Positions 37,294 through 46,244 of a stretch of 64,000 nucleotides of DNA are shown here, piece by piece. The position numbers were made by a program, and so were the translations under genes. The stretch covers positions 1,117,440 through 1,181,439 of the forward strand of contig NZ_BMNE01000002.1 in the NCBI RefSeq assembly GCF_014646295.1, read 5' to 3'. How positions within the stretch are numbered: position 1 is the first letter of the stretch; each line of letters opens with the position of its first letter. Origin of the DNA: Nocardia rhizosphaerihabitans. Its GTDB lineage: Bacteria > Actinomycetota > Actinomycetes > Mycobacteriales > Mycobacteriaceae. The notes beneath the pieces were generated by a model that saw only the letters and a program-made list of their open reading frames with translations, searched no databases and was not told the origin of the DNA.

Positions 37294-37333
37294 ACTGATG
37301 AAATAGTCACATGTGACTATTTCATCAGTCAAG
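37294..37333 (-). promoter_or_regulatory. Perfect 36-bp palindrome (with 4-bp flank) upstream of the Mce gene
   Basis: Bases 37294-37329 are a perfect palindrome with 18-bp arms meeting at 37311/37312 (core GTCACATGTGAC). Read on the minus strand from 37333, the element starts CTTGACTGA and is 29/40 identical to the element at 43273-43312. TTGACT (37327-37332 on the minus strand) could serve as a -35. It lies 62-101 bases upstream of the Mce start codon. Confidence 0.75.
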
Positions 37334-37603
37334 GAACCGGGGGATCCTCACAACCGTGAGGGCTCTGTGCTTGTGATGTCGGCGGATCCCCGCAGGATTG
37401 GGACGATTTCGCTGTGGTGAATGCGGGCCGGCCGCCAATGCGACCGTGCTGTGCAGATCCAGGTTGGAGTCATCGAAATACTCGTCGGCGAGGCGTTCGA
37501 GGAACTTCGATCGCCTCGTCGATGAGCGCCTGCCGACGATCGCGCCGCGGCGGACGCCGCACCCCATCTCGCTTCGCTGATCGACGCGCGGTGGCGAGAA
37601 CAC
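37334..37603. other. Gene-free stretch between the palindrome and the SDR gene
   Basis: Short frames exist on both strands; the minus-strand one reading FLERLADEYFDDSNLDLHSTVALA looks protein-like but lacks a start, family match or ribosome site. Possibly a decayed gene fragment; otherwise I see nothing. Confidence 0.4.
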
Positions 37604-38425
37604 CTACGGCACACGTCGTGTTCGCGCGGCCCCGACGCCGTATTTCTTGGCCATGACGGCCTCGATCACTCTGCGCGGCAACAATCTACGGGCCAGGAAC
37701 ACAGCCGGTGCATTGCTGCCGACGGCATAGAGCGGCAACGTCTGCTCGGCTTCGACAGCTTCGAGCACAGTGCGGGCGACCTCGTCTGCCGATATTCCCT
37801 GGGCTTCCTTCGCGTCGAGGACAGCGATCGCCGAGGTGAACTGTTCGAAGTAGGGGGAGTCGCTGCTGATGTATTTGGTGCGGCGTCCGGACAGTCCGGT
37901 CGCGATGGAACCTGGTTCGACGGTGGTGATCTCGATTCCGTACGGCCTCAGTTCATACCGTGCGGCGGTCGCGAAGCCCGCGAGGGCGGCCTTGGTTGCG
38001 ACATAGGATGATCGGTAGGCGAGGGGAAAGCTCGCGAGCATCGACCCGATGTTGACGATCCTGCCGCGACGCTGCTGTCGCATCCCCGGCAGTAGTAGCT
38101 GAGTCAGTTCGACGGCACCGAAAACGTTGAGCTGGAACAACCTCTGCACCGCGCCCATCGGTAGCTCTTCGAGCGGTCCGCATTGGCTCTCACCGGCGTT
38201 GTTCACCAGTACATCGACGGCTAGGTCGTCGAGCGCGTGGATGAACCGGGCGATCGAGCCCCGATCGGTGAGATCCAGGTCGCGGTAGTCGACGCCGGGC
38301 ACGGGATCGGCCACGGTCGAACTGTCGCGGCTTGTCCCGAGCACGCGGTAGCCGCGAGCCACCAAGGCGGTGGCGACGGCCCGTCCTATCCCGGAGGACG
38401 CCCCGGTGACGATCGCTGTCTTCAT
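37604..38425 (-). CDS. Short-chain dehydrogenase/reductase (last gene of aromatic operon)
   Basis: A 273-residue classical SDR: TGASSGIGRAVATAL (dinucleotide loop), NNAGES, active-site Ser in NIGSMLASFPL and YRSSYVATK (YxxxK). It would oxidise or reduce a hydroxyl or keto group on a pathway intermediate. The basic C-terminus (RRLLPRRVIEAVMAKKYG) resembles SDRs with a membrane-leaning tail. ATG 38425 overlaps the P450 stop (ATGA). Confidence 0.92.
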   Translation of the reverse strand: MKTAIVTGASSGIGRAVATALVARGYRVLGTSRDSSTVADPVPGVDYRDLDLTDRGSIARFIHALDDLAVDVLVNNAGESQCGPLEELPMGAVQRLFQLNVFGAVELTQLLLPGMRQQRRGRIVNIGSMLASFPLAYRSSYVATKAALAGFATAARYELRPYGIEITTVEPGSIATGLSGRRTKYISSDSPYFEQFTSAIAVLDAKEAQGISADEVARTVLEAVEAEQTLPLYAVGSNAPAVFLARRLLPRRVIEAVMAKKYGVGAARTRRVP

Positions 38426-39624
38426 ACCGACCTCCGGTCTGCTGGGACGAGCTCGAGCGGAAGACGTTCCAGCCTGCGAATGATGTTGTTGACGGCCCAC
38501 TTCGGTGTGCCGACCAGCTCGATACGTTCGACACGATCGGCCAGTGCCCGCAGCATCGAAGTGGTTTCGAGCCGCGCCAACGTCCGGCCCGCGCAGCCGT
38601 GCACACCCCAGCCGAAGCCGAGCTGGCGGGCCGCGTCGCGGGTGATGTCGAAGGACTCGGGCTGGTCCCATTCGGCCGGGTCCCGGTTGGCGGAGGCGAA
38701 GAGCACCAGTACGCGGCTCCCGCCCGGGATCTTCACCCCGCCGATGTCGGTATCGCGTGCGGCCGTGCGAGAGAACGCGCGCAACGGCGATTCGATCCGC
38801 ACGACCTCGTTGACGGCATGGGGTATCAGTCCCGGATTCGACCGCAGTGCCTGCCACTGCCCGGGGTTCTGTGAAAACAGGTAGAGCGCACTCGAGATCG
38901 CGCCGATGGTGGTGTCCAGCGACGGGGCCAGGTAGTCGATCAAGAGTGCCGGGCACGACTTCTTGTCGATCCTGCCCTCGTCGGCGGCGCGGAAGACGTC
39001 ACTGCCCATGCTGTCGTCGAGAACCGATCGATCGCGCGCGACACGGCGGGCGAAGGCCAGCATTTCGGAGGCCGCCCTCGCCGCGCCGACGGAGTGTCGG
39101 TTGATCGGCCCCATCGAGTCGAACGTCGCACCGGCCCAGCGCAGCAATTCCTCGCGCCCGTCGTGCGGCCAGCCGATGAGGTCCGGGACCACCGAGAGTG
39201 GCAGTGCGGTCGCGAGATCGTCGACCCCGTCGATGCGGTTGTTCACCAACGCCTTGTCCACGACGCTTTCGGCGAAGCGCTCGATGGTGTCGGTCACTTC
39301 CCGAAGTGCCCTCGGTGTCAGTCGGTGTGCGAGAACAGCCCGTTTGGTGGCGTGCTCTTCTGCGTCGCTGTTGAGCGTCGTGCCCCGGCCGAGGCGGTTG
39401 GCAACGGGGTTCAGCGACACCCCGTTACCCGAGACGAAGGTCGCGTCGTCCCGGAGAACGGCCTTGCACTCGGCGTATCGGGAGATCGCGAAGACGCGCC
39501 GGCGCGGTAGCCACACCACCGGGCCGGCCGCGCGCAATGCCGCGTAGTGCGGGTACGGATCGAGGATCGCCTCGGTACTGAAGAGATTCTCGCGATACCG
39601 CGGGACGGAAATGTCAACCGCCAT
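38422..39624 (-). CDS. Cytochrome P450
   Basis: A 400-residue soluble bacterial P450. The heme-binding loop is FGWGVHGCAGRTLARLE (Cys ligand), the K-helix is NEVVRIESPLRAFSR (ExxR) and the I-helix is DYLAPSLDTTIGAI, where the usual AGxDT is replaced by PSLDTT. It hydroxylates an organic substrate with external redox partners; none is encoded nearby. ATG 39624 overlaps the monooxygenase gene by 11 bp. Confidence 0.93.
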   Translation of the reverse strand: MAVDISVPRYRENLFSTEAILDPYPHYAALRAAGPVVWLPRRRVFAISRYAECKAVLRDDATFVSGNGVSLNPVANRLGRGTTLNSDAEEHATKRAVLAHRLTPRALREVTDTIERFAESVVDKALVNNRIDGVDDLATALPLSVVPDLIGWPHDGREELLRWAGATFDSMGPINRHSVGAARAASEMLAFARRVARDRSVLDDSMGSDVFRAADEGRIDKKSCPALLIDYLAPSLDTTIGAISSALYLFSQNPGQWQALRSNPGLIPHAVNEVVRIESPLRAFSRTAARDTDIGGVKIPGGSRVLVLFASANRDPAEWDQPESFDITRDAARQLGFGWGVHGCAGRTLARLETTSMLRALADRVERIELVGTPKWAVNNIIRRLERLPLELVPADRRSV

Positions 39625-41182
39625 GGGAACTCCTGTGCGTGGACGAAATAGACAGAGCCGGGCAGCTCGGTACGCGGGTGTGTAGGGAGGAGACCGATCG
39701 GGAGGCCGCCAGCACGGTTTTGTCCGGGCGCACGATCGCAGCCGTCGCGCGTCCGCGGCGCAGCCACTCGCCGAGCTCGGAGGAAGCCGGTACCGCCAGG
39801 ATCGCGGCGCCGCGCCGGTCGAGTTCGGTCCATTGTTCGCGGGTGAGCGGGGTGGTCGCGACGAAGAGAAAACGCCCGGCCGCGATCTCGTCGACCCGCG
39901 TGCCGCCCTCGACCACGCAGTTCGGACACAGCGAGCCGGCCAGATCGAGCGGCCGGATCGCTTGTCGCGCAACGAACAGCGACCGGGAAAGGCGCGGTGT
40001 GGCGCTGTCGGTGACCTTGGATCTGATGACGGGAACGTGGCCGAGGAGCGGCCACACCCGCTGACGGATCGCCGCACCTGCCGCCGCGCCGCTCGTCATC
40101 GCCCAGCCGACGGCGACGGCCAGTCCGATCATCGCCGTGACGTGCGGCTTACGCTCGGATTGATAGGTGTCGAGTGCGTGGTCGGGCTGTGTCGCGCTCA
40201 GGACGCTGACCAGTTTCCAGATCAGGTTCTGGGCGTCACGCAGCCCGGCGCCCATGCCCTGTCCGATGAACGGCGGGGTGAGATGCGCGGCGTCACCGAG
40301 CAGAAAGATCCTGCGGTCGCGCCATCGGTCGACCACCTGGGCGCGAAAGGTGTATTCGGTGGACCGGATCAGCGTCAGCTCGGGATCTCTCACCTCGCGC
40401 AGCCAGGGGGACAGGAGCGGCTCGATGGTGTCGAGCGTGGCGAACCGGTCCGCGGATTCGTCGTCGCGGAGGCGGAACTCCCAGCGGTAGCGTGATACGC
40501 CGATGCGCATGTACGTCGCGGCGCGTTCGGGATCGCACACCTGGTGGACGCCCTCCCACTGCCCGAGGTCGGCATCGGTGGCGATGTCGACCACCAGCCA
40601 CCGCTGTTCGAAACCCAGGTCGCGCATTCGTGAACCGATCGACGCGCGCACCACGCTGTTCGCGCCGTCGCAGCCGAGGACGAAATCCGCTGTGACAGCG
40701 CATCGTTCACCTGTCTCGACAGCGCGGTACGTCACGCGGGCGCGATCACCCATGTTCGCCACATCGAGCACTTCGCACCCGCCCCGGACCCGCACGCTCT
40801 CCGTCGATGCGAGCCTGGACCGCAGCACGCGCTCGAGATCCGGCTGGTCGAACATGTTGGCCGGCGGGAACCCGTGCGGGATCCGGTCGGGGTCGCGGTC
40901 GAACTCTGCGAGCGTGGCGACAGCGGCGTCCACCAGTCGAAGGCCGCGGCCGGGCCGGGAGATCCCCGCGAACTCGTCGCCGAGTCCGAGATCGGCCAGT
41001 ATGCGGTACACCTCGTCGTCGAGATGCACCGCACGCGGCTGCGGGTACACCTCGTCCCAGCGATCGACGATCAGGCACTCGACGCCATACCGCGCCAACA
41101 ACAATGCGGCGGTCATGCCGGTCGGGCCCGATCCGACGATCACGACCGGGTAGTGCTCGACCCGGCCTCGATCAGTGCCCAT
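39614..41182 (-). CDS. FAD-dependent aromatic monooxygenase (MhpA/phenol hydroxylase type)
   Basis: A 522-residue class A flavoprotein: VVIVGSGPTGMTAALLLARYG (FAD Rossmann), the DG motif in FVLGCDGANSVVRASIG, and the GD motif in FLLGDAAHLTPPFIGQGMGAGLRDAQNLIWKL. The C-terminal ~150 residues form a thioredoxin-like domain common in this group. It should hydroxylate a phenol ortho to the OH, producing the catechol for the dioxygenase at 43243. Overlaps both neighbours by 11 bp. Confidence 0.9.
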   Translation of the reverse strand: MGTDRGRVEHYPVVIVGSGPTGMTAALLLARYGVECLIVDRWDEVYPQPRAVHLDDEVYRILADLGLGDEFAGISRPGRGLRLVDAAVATLAEFDRDPDRIPHGFPPANMFDQPDLERVLRSRLASTESVRVRGGCEVLDVANMGDRARVTYRAVETGERCAVTADFVLGCDGANSVVRASIGSRMRDLGFEQRWLVVDIATDADLGQWEGVHQVCDPERAATYMRIGVSRYRWEFRLRDDESADRFATLDTIEPLLSPWLREVRDPELTLIRSTEYTFRAQVVDRWRDRRIFLLGDAAHLTPPFIGQGMGAGLRDAQNLIWKLVSVLSATQPDHALDTYQSERKPHVTAMIGLAVAVGWAMTSGAAAGAAIRQRVWPLLGHVPVIRSKVTDSATPRLSRSLFVARQAIRPLDLAGSLCPNCVVEGGTRVDEIAAGRFLFVATTPLTREQWTELDRRGAAILAVPASSELGEWLRRGRATAAIVRPDKTVLAASRSVSSLHTRVPSCPALSISSTHRSSHGG

Positions 41183-42110
41183 ATCGCACCGTCGTGCGCT
41201 GAATGCCGAGATCGAGCGCGCCGTCCGGTGTCGAGACGGTCAGCTCCACCACATCGCCGTCCTGCAGATAGCGCGGATTGGACGCCTGCTTGTCGAAGAA
41301 GATCCTCCACTTGAGCGCGGGCGGTAGGAGCGATCCGAGGATCTCGACGAGTTTGGCGGGAGCCTTCAATGCCGTTCCGCCGGGGGTTCCCGTCAGCAGC
41401 AGGTCGCCCGCGTCCATGCGCTGGAAACCGGTGAGGGCGCGCAGGGTTTCGAGCGGGCCGTAGATCATGTCCGCCGCCGTGCTGTGTTGGCGCACTTCGC
41501 CATTGACACGCAGCGTCAGGCAGAGATCGCGGAATCTGTCGAAATCGCCTGCCTCCAGCAGTAGCAACACCGGCCCGACCGGTGTGAATGTCGGATACGA
41601 CTTGCTCTCGTAGAACTGGGTTTTGGGCAGTTGGACGTCGCGGGCGGACACATCGTCGGTGATGACCAAGCCCGCGATGTAGTCGCCGATATTCGACTCG
41701 TCGAGTACGGTGCCAACGGGCAGCGTCGCGCCGAAGACGAGCCCGATCTCGATCTCGTAGTCCAGCAACCGCACATGCGCCGGTTTGACGATGGCGTCCT
41801 CGGGACCGCTGATGGACCCGGACGATTTGCGGAAGAACGTCAGCGGAACCGTCTTCGGGTTCATCCCCGAATCCTTCACGTGGGACACGTAATTGGTCAT
41901 CTGTGCCACGACCCGGCACGGCGCGGTCACCGGCGAGATGAGCTCCAGGGTCTCCACCGGAGTGGTGGCGTTCCCACTGCGTGCCGCCTCGACCGCGGTC
42001 CGGTCGGTCAGCAGTTCGCCTGTTGTCGTCGCTTCGGTGTCGACTCGGACAGCGCCGCCGGGGGTCCGCACCCACCATGCGTCGGCGGTGCGCAGCACGG
42101 AAATACTCAT
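41172..42110 (-). CDS. Fumarylacetoacetate hydrolase-family protein
   Basis: A 312-residue FAH-fold protein. Metal and catalytic motifs: YEIEIGLVFG (ExE), GLVITDDVSARDVQLP, SKSYPTFTPVGPVLL and LLLTGTPGGTALKAP. In meta-cleavage pathways such enzymes hydrolyse or decarboxylate the ring-fission product or hydrate dienoates. ATG 42110 overlaps the dioxygenase stop by four bases. Confidence 0.92.
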   Translation of the reverse strand: MSISVLRTADAWWVRTPGGAVRVDTEATTTGELLTDRTAVEAARSGNATTPVETLELISPVTAPCRVVAQMTNYVSHVKDSGMNPKTVPLTFFRKSSGSISGPEDAIVKPAHVRLLDYEIEIGLVFGATLPVGTVLDESNIGDYIAGLVITDDVSARDVQLPKTQFYESKSYPTFTPVGPVLLLLEAGDFDRFRDLCLTLRVNGEVRQHSTAADMIYGPLETLRALTGFQRMDAGDLLLTGTPGGTALKAPAKLVEILGSLLPPALKWRIFFDKQASNPRYLQDGDVVELTVSTPDGALDLGIQRTTVRYGH

Positions 42111-43243
42111 GAATCGGCTACTTTCAGCAGGCCCCGCAAGCGCTGGGCGTCGAATTCGTTGTCTCGGTTCAGCGAAGAGAAGATGGCCCGGAGTTCCCGC
42201 AACGATTGGCGCCCCGGTGCGATGCCGAGGAAATCCTTGGTCGCCGGTGGGCCCCACTGCGCCAGGCCCGAGGCCGTCATCGGCGCCCAGCCCGGTTCCA
42301 GGGAGCTGTCGAACAGGTCGCCGTCGCTGAAGTGCTCGACGAGGAAACCGTCGGGATCGCGCCAGTAGTCGAAGATCTGGCTGCCCTGGATATGTCGTCC
42401 GATGCCCCAGGACCGGCGATAGCCGCGTTCGGCCAGGAACTCGCCGCCGGCTGCGAGCGCGTCCAGATCGCACACCTGATAGGCCGAGTGCACATATCGG
42501 TCCGAGGGGCCGAGCGTCATGGCGAGGGTGTGATGGTCGGTGGGCGTGTTCGCGCGATCGCAGCGGATGAAGGCCATCACCGGCCCGCGTTCGCGCTGCC
42601 CGTCGAAATACAGGAAGTCGCTGACGATGAGTCCGAGATGCTCCAGATACCAGTTCAGGTTCTCCAGGTAGCGGGTGCGCGAGAGCACCACATGGCCGAG
42701 CCGCTCGACACCGGCAGGCACACGCGGTGGCCGCTGCGTCGCGTTGACCCGCGCAGCGGAGTCACCGACATTGAGCGGGCGGGCACGCTGCCCCGGTAGC
42801 TGCGGCAGCCGGCGCGCGCCCGCCACGACGCGCACGGTCTTGCCGCCCGGGTCGTGCAGGGTGACGCCGATTCCGCCGATGCTCTCGGGTAGCCGTTCGA
42901 CGCGATGACCCGTCACTTCGGCGAGCCTGAGCACGTCGGACTCCTCCGCGGCCAGGAACGCGGCGCCGACGAAGCGGGTGCGATCTCCCTTGCGGATGAT
43001 CACGCACGCCGTGCCTGCCTGCGTGCCGCGCAGGTGGATCTCCTCCGACGTGCGGTAGGCCACCGAGAACCCGAAAGCCAGCGCGAAGGCTTCGGCCTTC
43101 AGCAGGTCGGGCTTGCGGAACTCGAGCCAGGCGAGGTCGGCGACCTTGATGACCGGATTCTTGGTACGGCCGGGGTGCTCGCCAGGCAGGGCGCCCTGAT
43201 CGACATGCAGGTCGCGATGTGTGTCGCTGCGGACTTGCGACAT
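42107..43243 (-). CDS. Type I extradiol ring-cleavage dioxygenase
   Basis: A 378-residue two-domain VOC dioxygenase. The extradiol signature is GRH..., FDYWRDPDG, ...VE. By spacing to BphC the Fe ligands are His184 (GHVVL), His252 (HSAYQV) and Glu303, with second-shell His238 and His284. It opens a catechol next to the hydroxyls. The first ~30 residues are a hydrophilic extension. First gene of the five-gene operon, divergent from the TetR regulator. Confidence 0.92.
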   Translation of the reverse strand: MSQVRSDTHRDLHVDQGALPGEHPGRTKNPVIKVADLAWLEFRKPDLLKAEAFALAFGFSVAYRTSEEIHLRGTQAGTACVIIRKGDRTRFVGAAFLAAEESDVLRLAEVTGHRVERLPESIGGIGVTLHDPGGKTVRVVAGARRLPQLPGQRARPLNVGDSAARVNATQRPPRVPAGVERLGHVVLSRTRYLENLNWYLEHLGLIVSDFLYFDGQRERGPVMAFIRCDRANTPTDHHTLAMTLGPSDRYVHSAYQVCDLDALAAGGEFLAERGYRRSWGIGRHIQGSQIFDYWRDPDGFLVEHFSDGDLFDSSLEPGWAPMTASGLAQWGPPATKDFLGIAPGRQSLRELRAIFSSLNRDNEFDAQRLRGLLKVADS

Positions 43244-43272
43244 CTCGACTCCTCTTCTGCGCTCGGCGATTG

Positions 43273-43312
43273 TCTGACGATATCGTCAACTATGACTAGG
43301 TGTTCAGTCAAG
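43273..43312 (-). promoter_or_regulatory. Operator/promoter element of the aromatic operon
   Basis: The minus strand from 43312 begins CTTGACTGA and matches the palindromic Mce-promoter element at 29 of 40 positions. It contains TGACGATATCGTCA (43275-43288, perfect dyad) and TGACT-N8-AGTCA (43293-43310). It lies 30-69 bases upstream of the dioxygenase start, between it and the divergent TetR gene. Confidence 0.7.
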
Positions 43313-43392
43313 AGTTCTGAGGGAGTCGTCAGATCTGAAGGTGGACTAAGATCGCGGCAGCTGAAACCACTGTCAGAAGGTGACCAACCACG

Positions 43393-44040
43393 ATGTCCAC
43401 CGCAGCGAACAGGCTCGAACGCCGCAAAGCTCGCACCCGCTCGGCTCTGATCGCCGCCGGGCAACGCTTTATCGCGGAGGGCAGGCTCAACGCGCCTATC
43501 CTGGAGATAACGCAGGCCGCGGACGTGGGAATGGGCTCGTTCTACAACCATTTCGACAGCAAGGAAGAACTGTTCGTTGCGGCGGTCGACAGTGCGTTGG
43601 AGTCGCTGGGCGACTACCTCGACTCACTCACGACCGATCTCGCCGATCCGGCGGAGGTCTTCGCCCATTCCTTCCGGATCGTCGGCCGGCTGTTTCGGCT
43701 GCAGCCTGATCTCAGCCGGGTCTTGATCAACTCCGGCGCCTCGTTGATCGAATCCGAGCACGGCCTCGCGCCTCGAGCCGCCCGAGATATCACCGCCGCG
43801 ACACGCGCGGGACGCTTCGTGGTCGAAGACATCGATCTGGCGATGGCGCTGGTGACCGGATCGCTGCTCGGGCTCGGGCGCCTGCTGCTACAGCAACCCG
43901 ACCGCGATTGTGCCGTGACCGTGGACGAGATGGCCGTCGGAATACTTGTCGCACTTGGCCTCTCGCGTGACGATGCCCAGGAATTATGCAGTAGACCAGT
44001 GTCGTTGGATGCCGAGACTGCGGCCGACGCTCCGAGCTGA
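43393..44040 (+). CDS. TetR-family regulator of the aromatic operon
   Basis: A 215-residue TetR protein: helix-turn-helix ALIAAGQRFIAEGRLNAPILEITQAADVGMGSFYNHFDSKEELF, then a ligand domain (AHSFRIVGRLFRLQPDLSRVLINSG). ATG 43393. Divergent from the ring-cleavage operon, it probably represses that operon until a pathway compound binds, and by the shared element may also control the orphan Mce gene. Confidence 0.9.
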   Translation: MSTAANRLERRKARTRSALIAAGQRFIAEGRLNAPILEITQAADVGMGSFYNHFDSKEELFVAAVDSALESLGDYLDSLTTDLADPAEVFAHSFRIVGRLFRLQPDLSRVLINSGASLIESEHGLAPRAARDITAATRAGRFVVEDIDLAMALVTGSLLGLGRLLLQQPDRDCAVTVDEMAVGILVALGLSRDDAQELCSRPVSLDAETAADAPS

Positions 44041-44068
44041 GACCGCGACCACGGCCATGACATCGAAT

Positions 44069-44087
44069 GCCGGGCCCAAGGCCCGGC
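44069..44087 (+). terminator. Hairpin after the TetR gene
   Basis: GCCGGGCC (44069-44076) pairs with GGCCCGGC (44080-44087) around a CAA loop. Short, GC-only, without a T-tract. Confidence 0.5.
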
Positions 44088-44588
44088 GATGAGCACGTGG
44101 CCCTCGCCCATGACTTCTTCGCGGGTAGGAAATCGTCATCGCGAACTGACACCACACCGCCAAGAACCGGGTGGGAGCATCCGGCACGACGATTGTTCGA
44201 GAGTGTTTGTGCGATTCGTCGACCTGGAAGCTTCTTTGCCGGTATTCGACGCCATCAACGCCGTCCACGGTCGGCCGCCCGATCACACCCATCTCTCGCG
44301 AGCGCACCGCAGCATGTCATGCCGCATCTTGTTGAAAGGAATCCTTTCCGGTAAACTCTGAGCAACCCACGAATGTGGATGCGGCAGCCCCGCAGACCAT
44401 TTCGTGGGCATGCGATTCTCGATGATGCACCACGACACCGAGCGAATAGTCGTGACTACAGCCGCCACAGGTGGTCCACTGGCAAATGGATTCGAACAAG
44501 TAGAAGTTTCCGACAGGACCTGCATCCATTCAACGGCGGATTGCTCGGTGCCGAGTGGGCGGTCCTCAGCGTCACCGAGGAGTCGACC
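44088..44588. other. 501-bp stretch without a convincing gene
   Basis: Several frames of up to ~90 codons cross this stretch, but none shows a domain, consistent codon use or a ribosome site. GC content drops somewhat compared with flanking genes. It must contain the promoter of the DUF7144 gene. Nothing else is recognised. Confidence 0.5.
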
Positions 44589-45020
44589 ATGACCGACAAC
44601 ACGTCTGCGGTGCACAACGTCACACCCGAGGCAGAGCCCTTTCAGCGGCAGGCCGTCGCCGAGGGGATATCCATCGCGGCTGCGTTCATGCTGGTCACCC
44701 TGGCGGCGGTCTCCATTCTGCAGGGAATCTCCGCGATCGTGGACGACGAGTTGTATGTCGCCGGAATCGAATACGTCTACAAGTTCGACACCACGACGTG
44801 GGGCTGGATTCATGTCGTGCTCGGCGCCCTCGCGCTGATCGGCGGCGTCGGCCTTGCGATCGGATCGACGTGGGGTCGGTACAGCGCGCTGGGAATCGCC
44901 GCGTTGGTCATCGTCGCGAACTTCATGTCGCTGCCCTACTACCCGGCATGGTCCATCGTGATCATCGCGCTGAGTGTCGTGATCATCTGGGCCGTCTGCA
45001 CCTGGCGACCCGAACGCTGA
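44589..45020 (+). CDS. DUF7144 family four-TM membrane protein
   Basis: A 143-residue protein with a ~25-residue cytoplasmic head and four TM helices: AAAFMLVTLAAVSILQGISAI, TWGWIHVVLGALALIGGVGLAIG, YSALGIAALVIVANFMSLPYYPAWS and IVIIALSVVIIWAVC. The pattern LQGI.A...D..Y..... TWGWIH..LG is that of the actinobacterial DUF7144 family, which is often seen in stress regulons; no function is known. ATG 44589. Confidence 0.8.
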   Translation: MTDNTSAVHNVTPEAEPFQRQAVAEGISIAAAFMLVTLAAVSILQGISAIVDDELYVAGIEYVYKFDTTTWGWIHVVLGALALIGGVGLAIGSTWGRYSALGIAALVIVANFMSLPYYPAWSIVIIALSVVIIWAVCTWRPER

Positions 45021-45085
45021 GTCCTGGTCGGATGTCTCCCCGATAGTTCGTCCACCGGTGAGCGAGGCGCCGACCAGGAGGAACG

Positions 45086-46210
45086 ATGGCGACCCTGTCG
45101 ATCGACCAACGCGATCGGTTGCACAACGATGTCCGCGCGTACACCGTCGGCGTCGAGGAAGAGTTCGTGCTGATCGACCCGGCCACCGGACGCCCTTCCC
45201 TGACCAACACCACCGTGGCGGCAGCCGAGACCGACATCGAATTGCAGCTGGAACTCTCGCGATGCCAGATCGAAACCTGCACCCCCGTCTGCGCGAGTAT
45301 CGAGGCGGTACATCGCGAGGTTCGGCGGGCCAGGGTCGCGCTCATCGACGCCGCGGCTCGGTCCGGTTCGCTTCCGCTTGCTGTGGGAGTGCCGATCTGG
45401 GGCCCGCCTACCGGTTCCATCACCGACACGCCGAGATATCAGCGCATGGCCGAACACTTCGGGGCGCTGGCCGAGCAGGTGATCTGCGGTTGCCATGTCC
45501 ATGTCTGCGTCCCCGAGCGCGACCTCGCGGTGCAGGTCAGCAATCACCTGAGTCATTGGCTGCCCCCGCTGTTGGCATTGACAGCGAATTCACCGATCGC
45601 CGAGGGCATCGATACCGGGCACGCCAGTTGGCGCCACGTGGTGTGGGCGCGGTGGCCGAGCGCGGGCCCACCACCGTACTTCCGGTCAGCAGCCCACTAT
45701 GACGACATCGTCGCGGGCCTCGCCGAAGACGGACACATTCTCGACCCCGCGATGGTCTATTGGGATGTGCGATTGTCCGCTCACCTGCCGACAATCGAGA
45801 TCCGGATCAGCGACGTGCCCGCCACCGTCTTGGAAACCGCCCTGTTGGCGAGTCTGGTGCGGGCCCTCGTCATCACCTCGGTCGCCGCCATCGGCCGTGG
45901 GCACCTCGCCGTTCCGATCGCAAGCACGCGCCTGCGCTCAGCGTGCAGTTGCGCCGCCCGCGACGGGCTCGCCAGCACTCGCTTTCCCCCGGCTCTCACC
46001 CAACTGCTCTGCCACGTTCGTTCCGCCTTGGAGGAATCCGGTGACTACGAATTCACCCGCGATGCGTTGGCGACAGTACTCACCAGCGGCAACGGCGCCG
46101 TCCGGCAGCGCGGTGCCCTGCTGGCCGGCGGCCCGGCGAACGTCGTGGATGTGCTCTCGCGCCTGACCGTCGAAGGGTGCGAAGCCGACGACTCCCAGCG
46201 AGCGATATGA
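45086..46210 (+). CDS. GCS2/YbdK-type carboxylate-amine ligase
   Basis: A 374-residue member of the glutamate-cysteine ligase 2 family: YTVGVEEEFVLIDPATG at the N-terminus, ELSRCQIETCTPVC, GCHVHVCVPERDLAVQV (the HVH motif) and TIEIRISDVPATVLETALLASLVRALV. These ATP-grasp-like enzymes show weak glutamate-cysteine ligase activity; the natural amine is unknown. Ribosome site AGGAGG before ATG 45086. Confidence 0.9.
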   Translation: MATLSIDQRDRLHNDVRAYTVGVEEEFVLIDPATGRPSLTNTTVAAAETDIELQLELSRCQIETCTPVCASIEAVHREVRRARVALIDAAARSGSLPLAVGVPIWGPPTGSITDTPRYQRMAEHFGALAEQVICGCHVHVCVPERDLAVQVSNHLSHWLPPLLALTANSPIAEGIDTGHASWRHVVWARWPSAGPPPYFRSAAHYDDIVAGLAEDGHILDPAMVYWDVRLSAHLPTIEIRISDVPATVLETALLASLVRALVITSVAAIGRGHLAVPIASTRLRSACSCAARDGLASTRFPPALTQLLCHVRSALEESGDYEFTRDALATVLTSGNGAVRQRGALLAGGPANVVDVLSRLTVEGCEADDSQRAI

Positions 46211-46244
46211 CCGAAGCGGTGAGTCCTGAGCGAGCAGGCGGTGG

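Noticed and set aside
37294..37329. The 36-bp palindrome as a transcription terminator
   Set aside because: It has no loop spacer and no T-tract, lies upstream of a gene rather than after one, and is shared with another promoter, so an operator is more likely.
44373..44588. An N-terminal extension of the DUF7144 gene to 44373
   Set aside because: The extension is Arg/Asp-rich and unlike the family; ATG 44589 gives the expected short cytoplasmic head.
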